Below are positions 58,466-64,000 of a DNA stretch of 64,000 nt, in pieces. A model generated the notes under the pieces. It searched no databases and was not told the origin of the DNA. It was given only the letters and a program-made list of their open reading frames with translations. The DNA comes from an uncultured Prevotella sp. GTDB lineage: Bacteria > Bacteroidota > Bacteroidia > Bacteroidales > Bacteroidaceae. Positions within the stretch are counted from its first letter, which is position 1. Each line of letters starts with the position of its first letter. Location: the NCBI GenBank assembly GCA_937907705.1, contig CALCVP010000072.1, forward strand, positions 67,941-131,940, given 5' to 3'. Position numbers and translations under genes: made by a program.

Positions 58466-58487
58466 GATTGCGACCCAAGGAGCAATC
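58466..58487. repeat. single inserted 22-base palindromic unit in copy B
   Basis: Compared with copy A, copy B has an extra segment beginning GATTGC and ending GCAATC, exactly 22 bases long. Arms and length match the units of the 22-base arrays (GATTGCAATC in R4). Confidence 0.6.
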
Positions 58488-58589
58488 TTCAGAAACGAAG
58501 TGAAGCGGAGTTTTGTTTTTATTGCCGAGACACCGCCTGTCTTCTGCAAAGACAGTGCAAGCCGGGCTGGGCGTTAGCCCTACCAGAAA

Positions 58590-59153
58590 TTATTTCTGCT
58601 CTTTCAGTTGCGTAAAGAAGTATTTATAAAGTGGCGCTGCCATAAGAGCCTGCTTTATTTCGCCCTGTTCCAGCATGTTGAGCACCTCCTGTTCGCTGAA
58701 GAGGTACACCTCGATGTCTTCTGTACGGTCAAGATGCTGATTGCTTACATGGCTTACGCCAGTGGCCAAGTAACAGTGAGTGAGGTTGGTGCAGGTACTG
58801 CTGTTGGGCGAGATGTCCATCAGTTTGGTCCATGTTCCGCCTGCATATCCTGTCTCCTCTTGCAGTTCGCGTTTGGCAGATTGCAAGAAGTCTTCGCCTT
58901 GTTCGCACACACCGGCCACTATCTCGAAGTTAGTTTGGTCAATGCCGTGGCGGTATTGGCGCACAAACACAAAGCGTTGGTCGGCGGTAATGGCTATTAC
59001 ATTAATCCAGTCGGGATATTCCAACACATAATATTCATCGTTCACTACGCCGTTCGGCAGCTTTACGGTGTCTTTGCGTGCCGTAAGCCAAGGCCGCTTG
59101 ATAAGGTATTCGCTTTTTAGCGTTTCCCATTTCATGTCTTTCAGCTTGTCCAT
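58590..59153 (-). CDS. NUDIX hydrolase (ADP-ribose pyrophosphatase-like)
   Basis: A 187-residue protein from the ATG at 59153 (MDKLKDMKWETLKSEYLIKR); in-frame starts up to 59216 would add an unusual N-terminus. The Nudix box is GVCEQGEDFLQSAKRELQEE followed by TGY (GxxxxxE, seven, REUxEExGU), with the usual REL-EE metal-binding residues. 'FEIVAGV' before it and STCTNLTHCYLATG after resemble ADP-ribose pyrophosphatases (NudF type). It likely cleaves ADP-ribose or a nucleotide sugar in the cytoplasm. Same strand as the epimerase downstream, but separated from it by the promoter-bearing repeat. Confidence 0.9.
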   Translation of the reverse strand: MDKLKDMKWETLKSEYLIKRPWLTARKDTVKLPNGVVNDEYYVLEYPDWINVIAITADQRFVFVRQYRHGIDQTNFEIVAGVCEQGEDFLQSAKRELQEETGYAGGTWTKLMDISPNSSTCTNLTHCYLATGVSHVSNQHLDRTEDIEVYLFSEQEVLNMLEQGEIKQALMAAPLYKYFFTQLKEQK

Positions 59154-59249
59154 TGTTGTGTAAGCTTTTCTGTTTAAACATCTAAGTAAGTAGGTGTTCA
59201 TCATTGATTTAAACAAGATTGTGCTTTATTTTCAGGCCGTATGTGCCTG

Positions 59250-60872
59250 TCAGAAGTCAGCTTTGCGCTCAAATGTCATGCGCTGTTGTGTAATAGGGTG
59301 TGTAAAACTGATGGATTCTGCATGCAGAAACAGTCTGCCTGCAGGGCGCCCATAGAGCGCATCGCCTTGGATGGGAGCGTTTAACCCTAATGGAGACGCA
59401 CAGTGAACACGCAGCTGATGGGTGCGCCCGGTATGGGGCCATAGGGCGATGCGTGTGGTGTGGCCATCGGTACTGATTACGGTATATTCGGTAATAGCCG
59501 TCTTGCCGGCCTTCATATCTACCACTTGGCGTGGGCGGTCGAGCGGGTCTGGGCGTATAGGCAGGCTGACGGTACCATGCTTAGGCAGCGCCAGCGTACC
59601 GTCCAATAGGGCTATGTAGCGCTTCTTGATGCTGCGCTCCTTAAACTGCGCTTGCAAAGCCTTGTGCACTTCTTTGCTCTTGGCGGCTACTATCAGACCG
59701 GATGTGGCCATGTCGAGACGGTGCACGATGACGGGTCCTGTCATGCCGGGACACCGCTGCTGCAATAAAGAGAGCACCGACTCGCGTGCTGAGCGACCGG
59801 GAACCGACAGCATGCCGGCAGGTTTGCATACCACGATAAGGCTGTCGTCTTCAAAAATAACCTCTAAAGGCTGGCTGACGCACTGGCTCAGTGGGTCGTG
59901 TTCTACCTTTAAACCTTGCAGCATGAAGGTAAGAATGGGCAGGCACTTGCCACGGCACGCAGGGTAGAAGTGCAGATGGTGGCGTATTTCAGTCTTGGGA
60001 GATGCACCCCACCAAAACTCTGCCATGCAGACTGGATGCAACCCCTGGCGGAAAGCATATTGCAGTAGCTTGGGAGCGCAGCAGTCGCCTGTGCCGGCAG
60101 GGGGCAGGGTGCCCCGCAAGTCTTGGAAAATGCGGATGATGCTGCGCTGCTCGCCTTGTGCGTTGAGCAGCGTATATTGTTCAAACAGCCATTGTTGCAG
60201 CTGGTCGCTCATGCGCTTGCGCTGCGCTTTCAGTTGTTGAATGGTGCGGCTTACGGTGTCAACCTGCTGCTGCAGCGCAGCTATGTGCTGCTTGTTGCGC
60301 TGCTTGATGCGGTGCAGCTCAGCTTTCATAAACTGGCTCTCGCGTATCAGCAGCTGCTCTTCTTCGGCAGAAAGCCCTTCCGGCTGTGCTCTTCTTTTGT
60401 TGCGTTCAGCTTTTGCTTGTGCCATTTTCTGCTTGTAGCATTCCTCTTCCTGTTGCGCTTGCAGTGTGGCTTGCTGCACCTCTTGCCGGGCTTGCTGATA
60501 GCTGCTGCTGTGGGTCAGCGTGGCAATCTGCCGGTTGAGGGCGGATATCTTGCACTCGTTTACCTTGAAATAGCCGTCAGGTGGGGTGGCATCAAAGATG
60601 GGGTCTACAAAGTAGCTGTGGTTGTTGTTGCCGCAGAGCAGACCTGAAAAGGCAGCCAAGAAGCCTAACTGCCCTTGCTGATTGGTGGCTACCAACACAC
60701 CGAACATCTTGCCTTGCGACAGCTCTTGTTGCCAGGAGCTGCGTTGTGCCACGTATGTTTGCAACTCTTCTGCCGCCAACAGACTCAGTGCATGCGGCTT
60801 ATAGCAAAAGGGATAGGTAAACAGTGCGGGGGGCTGTATGTGGGTGTGTAACAGGTGAAACTTGTTTTGCAT
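59250..60872 (-). CDS. RluA-family RNA pseudouridine synthase with long N-terminal region
   Basis: A 540-residue enzyme. The C-terminal ~210 residues are the RluA catalytic domain: LIVVCKPAGMLSVPG, IVHRLDMATSGLIVAAKS (catalytic Asp about residue 384), KRYIALLDG and RTHQLRVHCASPLG. The N-terminal ~330 residues are not found in RluA itself: they include GFLAAFSGLLCGNNNHSYFV, a long coiled coil (about residues 120-245) and GTGDCCAPKLLQYAFRQGLH with a Cys pair. Such extended forms occur in Bacteroidetes and some gammaproteobacteria (RluA-family, 500-560 residues). It isomerises uridines in rRNA or tRNA; the target is unknown. Confidence 0.9.
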   Translation of the reverse strand: MQNKFHLLHTHIQPPALFTYPFCYKPHALSLLAAEELQTYVAQRSSWQQELSQGKMFGVLVATNQQGQLGFLAAFSGLLCGNNNHSYFVDPIFDATPPDGYFKVNECKISALNRQIATLTHSSSYQQARQEVQQATLQAQQEEECYKQKMAQAKAERNKRRAQPEGLSAEEEQLLIRESQFMKAELHRIKQRNKQHIAALQQQVDTVSRTIQQLKAQRKRMSDQLQQWLFEQYTLLNAQGEQRSIIRIFQDLRGTLPPAGTGDCCAPKLLQYAFRQGLHPVCMAEFWWGASPKTEIRHHLHFYPACRGKCLPILTFMLQGLKVEHDPLSQCVSQPLEVIFEDDSLIVVCKPAGMLSVPGRSARESVLSLLQQRCPGMTGPVIVHRLDMATSGLIVAAKSKEVHKALQAQFKERSIKKRYIALLDGTLALPKHGTVSLPIRPDPLDRPRQVVDMKAGKTAITEYTVISTDGHTTRIALWPHTGRTHQLRVHCASPLGLNAPIQGDALYGRPAGRLFLHAESISFTHPITQQRMTFERKADF

Positions 60873-61097
60873 GTGGCAGATACGGGTAAATTAAGGATGC
60901 TAAGGTAGCAAATTTTAGACAGACAGCAAAATATCGCTGTTGTTTTGTTGGGGCGTGGCAGATAAATGATTACAAAAGTGGTGACCGGACAGGATAGTGT
61001 GTAAGTGTAAATCTTTACAAATAAAATAGCTGAAATAGATAAGGAAAGCTGCATTTTTCGCCCTTTCTTGTTCTGAAAAGGATGGATTTTGGTGCAG

Positions 61098-61228
61098 AAA
61101 GCATTGCTTTTGAGTGGAAAACAGGCGCTTTACGGTGTAAAAAGCATAGCTTTGGCAGTGCAAGACCATAGCTTTAGAGCCCTAAAAGCAGTGAGTTGGC
61201 TGTCTAAGAGCACTGCAATGGCAAGACA
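61098..61228. repeat. 22-base periodic array R6 (6 units)
   Basis: Units start at 61098, 61119, 61141, 61163, 61185 and 61207 (one step of 21, the rest 22). Openings: AAAGCATTGC, AAACAGGCGC, AAAGCATAGC, AGACCATAGC, AAAGCAGTGA and AGAGCACTGC. All run in one direction, like R5. It lies in the 637-base gap between the upp stop and the RluA start. The rest of that gap (60873-61097 and 61229-61419) shows no gene. Confidence 0.85.
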
Positions 61229-61419
61229 ACAAGTTGTCAACAGTGTGTATAAAGCAGGTAGATAATTGATAATCAGTGCAATAATGATTTAATGAAATAA
61301 TGGGCAATAAAATCGTCTTAACGGCTTGTTGCTCATGGGAAAGGCAGTTTTAGAGCCTTAAAATCTTGAAATATGTAATGAAAAAAGAAAGTGTGCAATT
61401 TATGGGAGAGGATAAAGCC

Positions 61420-61474
61420 AAGTGGCTTGGCAAAGCCTCTGTACTTTATGGACAGATGTCTTGTCAAGCCACTT
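61420..61474 (-). terminator. weak hairpin after upp
   Basis: AAGTGGCTTG (61420-61429)/CAAGCCACTT (61465-61474) with a 35-base loop and a poor T run. Confidence 0.35.
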
Positions 61475-61509
61475 TGTATTATTTTTGATTGCGATGCTTT
61501 GGCTATGGT

Positions 61510-62169
61510 TTATAGCTTGTTGCCGTAACACAGGTCACCGGCATCGCCAAAGCCCGGTACAATATACTTGTGTTCATTCATGCCCTCATCAATGGCGCCG
61601 CACCAAATGGTGGTTTTCTCCTCGGGAAAAGTCTTCTTTACATGCTCAATGCCCTCAGGTGAGGCAATGACGCAAGCCACATGCACTTTGACAGGTGTGC
61701 CCTTGGTAAGGAAAGCCTTGTAGCCTAACTCCATGGAACCGCCCGTAGCCAACATAGGGTCTACGATAATCAAGGTCTTGCCGTTGAGGTCGGGAGTGGC
61801 CAAATACTCAATGTGTATGCCTACTTGCGTGTGCGCATTGTCTGTGTACTCACGGTATGCGCTGACAAAAGCATTGCCCGCATTGTCGAACACATGCAAG
61901 AAACCATTGTGAAAAGGCAGACCTGCACGGAAAATAGTGGCTATAACCACCTTGTCGGTAGGCATGTTGACATGAGCCACGCCTAAAGGTGTCTGCACGT
62001 TTTGGCTCTGATAATCAAAGCTTTTGCTGATTTCGTAGGCCATCATCTCGCCAATGCGCTGGATATTGTTGCGAAACAATAAACGGTGTTGCTGGTAGTC
62101 TACATCACGAATCTCAGCCATGTACTGGTTGATGATGCTGTTGGTCTGGTTGAAGTTGATAACTTTCAT
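61510..62169 (-). CDS. upp: uracil phosphoribosyltransferase
   Basis: A 219-residue cytoplasmic enzyme making UMP from uracil and PRPP. The ATG at 62169 (MKVINFNQTNSIINQYMAEI) agrees with the promoter at 62222-62252; the longer frame to 62283 does not. The PRPP loop is LIIVDPMLATGGSMELGYK, preceded by ATIFRAGLPFHNGF, and the uracil-binding C-terminus YIVPGFGDAGDLCYGN follows. Divergent from pckA. Confidence 0.95.
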   Translation of the reverse strand: MKVINFNQTNSIINQYMAEIRDVDYQQHRLLFRNNIQRIGEMMAYEISKSFDYQSQNVQTPLGVAHVNMPTDKVVIATIFRAGLPFHNGFLHVFDNAGNAFVSAYREYTDNAHTQVGIHIEYLATPDLNGKTLIIVDPMLATGGSMELGYKAFLTKGTPVKVHVACVIASPEGIEHVKKTFPEEKTTIWCGAIDEGMNEHKYIVPGFGDAGDLCYGNKL

Positions 62170-62221
62170 ATATATAATAAGATGTAAATGTTTGCAGAAA
62201 GCATAATAATGTACCAACATG

Positions 62222-62252
62222 CAAAGGTAAATATATTTCCCGATTTTTGCAA
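62222..62252 (-). promoter_or_regulatory. -33/-7 promoter of upp
   Basis: On the minus strand TTG (62250-62252), 20 bases, TACCTTTG (62222-62229). Confidence 0.75.
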
Positions 62253-62345
62253 AGTGCAAATTACAAATGTAGTTTTGGTCCAAAAAAATTTGAATACTTT
62301 AACCTAAAAAGACTTTTGACTTCTCATTTTTTAAGGATAAGATAT

Positions 62346-62375
62346 TTGCAGGTAGCACAAAAATCATTAACTTTG
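62346..62375 (+). promoter_or_regulatory. -33/-7 promoter of pckA
   Basis: TTG (62346-62348), 19 bases, TAACTTTG (62368-62375). Leader about 53 bases. Confidence 0.75.
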
Positions 62376-62433
62376 CGCTCGATTTAAGGTAACTTATCAG
62401 GAAAGAATATTCACATTAAATACATTATTAAAA

Positions 62434-64000
62434 ATGGCACAATTTGATAAGTCAGTTTTAGCAAAGTATGGTATCACAGGTACAACTGAGGTACTTTACA
62501 ATCCTTCTTATGAAGTTTTGTTTAACGAAGAGACCAAAGCAGGTCTCGAAGGTTTTGAGGTTGGTCAAGAGACTGAACTCGGAGCAGTAAACGTAAAAAC
62601 TGGTATCTACACAGGTCGTTCACCTAAGGATAAGTTCATCGTAGACGACGAGAACTCTCATGATACAGTATGGTGGGACTCAGAGGAGTATCACAACGAC
62701 AACCACCGTGCTACAAAAGAAGCTTGGAATGCAGTAAAAGAGATTGCAAAGAAAGAGCTTTCAAACAAGAAACTTTACGTAGTTGATGGTTTCTGCGGTA
62801 CACACAAGGACACACGTATGAAGGTTCGCTTCATCGTGGAGGTTGCTTGGCAGGCTCACTTCGTAACAAATATGTTCATCCGTCCTCAGAATGAGGCTGA
62901 GTTTGAGCAGGAGCCTGACTTCATTGTTTACAATGCTTCCAAAGCGAAGGTTGAGAACTGGAAAGAACTTGGCTTGCATTCAGAGACTGCTGTTGTATTC
63001 AACGTAACTTCTAAAGAGCAGGTTATCATCAACACATGGTATGGCGGTGAAATGAAGAAGGGTATGTTCTCTATGATGAACTACTTCCTCCCATTGAAAG
63101 GTATCGCTTCTATGCACTGCTCTGCAAATACCGATATGAACGGTGAAAATACAGCTATCTTCTTCGGTCTGTCCGGTACAGGTAAGACAACTCTGTCTAC
63201 CGATCCAAAACGTAAGCTCATCGGTGATGACGAGCACGGATGGGACGATGAGGGCGTGTTCAACTTTGAAGGTGGTTGCTACGCTAAAGTTATCAACCTC
63301 GACAAAGAGTCTGAGCCTGATATCTATGGCGCTATCACACGTGACGCACTCCTTGAGAACGTAACAGTAGACAAGAACGGCAAGATTGACTTTGCTGATA
63401 AGAGCACAACCGAGAACACTCGTGTTTCTTATCCTATCTATCATATCAAGAACATCCAGCGTCCTTACTCACAGGGCCCAGCTGCAAAGCAGGTAATCTT
63501 CCTGTCAGCAGATGCATTCGGTGTTCTTCCTCCAGTATCTATCCTCAACGCTGAGCAGACCAAGTACTACTTCCTCTCTGGCTTCACAGCTAAATTGGCT
63601 GGTACAGAGCGTGGTATCACTGAGCCTACTCCTACATTCTCAGCTTGCTTCGGCCAGGCATTCCTGGAGTTGCATCCTACAAAATACGCTGAGGAACTGG
63701 TTAAGAAGATGCAGAAGAGCGGTGCCAAGGCTTACTTGGTTAACACCGGTTGGAATGGTACAGGCAAGCGTATTTCTATCCGCGATACACGTGGTATCAT
63801 CGACGCTATCCTTGATCACTCTATCGATTCTGTTCCTACAAAGACTATCCCTTACTTCAACTTTGTAGTTCCTACACAGCTTGAAGGTGTAGATCCTCAC
63901 ATCCTCGATCCTCGCGACACTTATGCTGACGCTTCACAGTGGGACGAGAAGGCTAAGGATTTGGCTGCTCGCTTCATCAAGAACTTCAAGAAGTATGAGA
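62434..64000 (+). CDS. pckA: phosphoenolpyruvate carboxykinase (ATP), 3' end cut by window
   Basis: 522 codons are present from the ATG at 62434 (MAQFDKSVLAKYGITGTTEV); the family is about 535-540 residues, so only the last residues are missing. It interconverts oxaloacetate + ATP and phosphoenolpyruvate + CO2 + ADP. In Prevotella-like anaerobes it works toward CO2 fixation and succinate formation. Motifs: TGRSPKDKFIVDD, the kinase-1a P-loop FFGLSGTGKTTLSTDPKR (about 243-260), kinase-2 LIGDDEHGWDDEGVFNFEGG, and FGVLPPVSILNAEQTKYYF. It uses strongly preferred codons, unlike most neighbours, fitting a highly expressed gene. Confidence 0.97.
   Translation, partial: MAQFDKSVLAKYGITGTTEVLYNPSYEVLFNEETKAGLEGFEVGQETELGAVNVKTGIYTGRSPKDKFIVDDENSHDTVWWDSEEYHNDNHRATKEAWNAVKEIAKKELSNKKLYVVDGFCGTHKDTRMKVRFIVEVAWQAHFVTNMFIRPQNEAEFEQEPDFIVYNASKAKVENWKELGLHSETAVVFNVTSKEQVIINTWYGGEMKKGMFSMMNYFLPLKGIASMHCSANTDMNGENTAIFFGLSGTGKTTLSTDPKRKLIGDDEHGWDDEGVFNFEGGCYAKVINLDKESEPDIYGAITRDALLENVTVDKNGKIDFADKSTTENTRVSYPIYHIKNIQRPYSQGPAAKQVIFLSADAFGVLPPVSILNAEQTKYYFLSGFTAKLAGTERGITEPTPTFSACFGQAFLELHPTKYAEELVKKMQKSGAKAYLVNTGWNGTGKRISIRDTRGIIDAILDHSIDSVPTKTIPYFNFVVPTQLEGVDPHILDPRDTYADASQWDEKAKDLAARFIKNFKKYE

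Larger units (their letters stand above)
58348..58575. repeat. tandem repeat carrying a promoter (two full copies and one partial)
   Basis: Copy A 58348-58435, copy B 58436-58545 and partial copy C from 58546 to about 58575. All open with GCAAAGA..GTGCAAGCCG and A and B close with ACCGCCTGTCTTCT. Copy A carries TTG-19-TATCTTTG on the minus strand. Copies B and C have CTTCTTTG and TGTCTTTG in that position, so only the gene-proximal promoter is intact. Similar GTGCAAGCCGAG repeats are, from memory, scattered through Prevotella genomes. Confidence 0.85.

Noticed and set aside
58323..58478. N-terminal extension of the epimerase through the tandem repeat
   Set aside because: It would place the promoter inside the coding sequence, repeats the peptide FRSACT twice because of the tandem repeat, and precedes the normal SDR start MSNILITGASG.

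Overview
The window looks like chromosomal DNA of a Bacteroidales bacterium, most likely Prevotella or a close relative. Reasons: many genes have the Bacteroidetes -33/-7 promoter (TTG, 19-20 bases, TAnnTTTG) and most lack strong Shine-Dalgarno sites. The protein families are also typical: DUF4254, DUF4294, DUF4857, DUF4876, DUF6850, DUF6078, PCMD and Omp28-like proteins, a fused SecDF, and secreted proteins with a short 'D-L-S-G-R ... K' C-terminal tail. I see no phage, integrase, transposase, rRNA or CRISPR-cas locus.

Layout. 1-3.6 kb: cut GNAT-like gene, then a DUF4254/glycosyltransferase-9 pair and rubredoxin. 3.7-9.9 kb: two paralogous secreted proteins flanking an Omp28-like thioredoxin-fold protein. 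10.2-15.8 kb: CobW GTPase, PL11 rhamnogalacturonan lyase, M18 aminopeptidase. 16.1-19.8 kb: three-gene surface-protein operon (PCMD lipoprotein, beta-barrel, calycin/PCMD protein). 20.2-26.6 kb: tRNA-Tyr, HU, rhomboid protease, EEP-family protein, SecDF. 26.9-33.2 kb: tRNA-Met, P-type Ca2+ ATPase, HAD phosphatase, RibF, CPBP protease, DUF6078. 33.5-35.2 kb: AT-rich lipoprotein/exported-protein pair behind a strongly folded leader. 35.4-41.9 kb: tRNA-Leu, mannose-1-P guanylyltransferase, HIT protein, GreA, UPF0597/cysteine desulfidase, DsbD. 42.1-51.5 kb: seven-gene divergon bounded by two strong terminators (TonB receptor, DUF4876, DUF6850, FMN-binding protein on one side; ABC ATPase, permease, DUF4857 on the other). 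51.5-62.2 kb: rnc, fabF, acpP, pdxB, DUF4294, PAP2, epimerase, Nudix, RluA, upp, all on the minus strand. 62.4 kb to the end: pckA, cut by the window edge.

The most unusual signal is not a gene. At least seven intergenic regions hold short arrays with a strict 22-base period (five or six units in four of them, four in two others), built from imperfect palindromes such as GCAnTGC. The motif theme changes from array to array (GCAnTGC; TTGCCCA/TGGGCAA; GATTGCAATC; a looser TTCGAA/TTTAAA version), but the 22-base spacing does not. In four arrays the outer units are complementary, so the whole array is one large palindrome. A single 22-base palindromic unit also sits as an apparent insertion inside an unrelated tandem repeat at 58.47 kb. 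I do not recognise this family.

Other points of interest: a promoter embedded in a tandem repeat upstream of the epimerase; a 19-bp attenuator-like hairpin in the greA leader; a rod-like folded element upstream of the 33.8 kb lipoprotein; and the TonB/ABC divergon, whose substrate is unknown.
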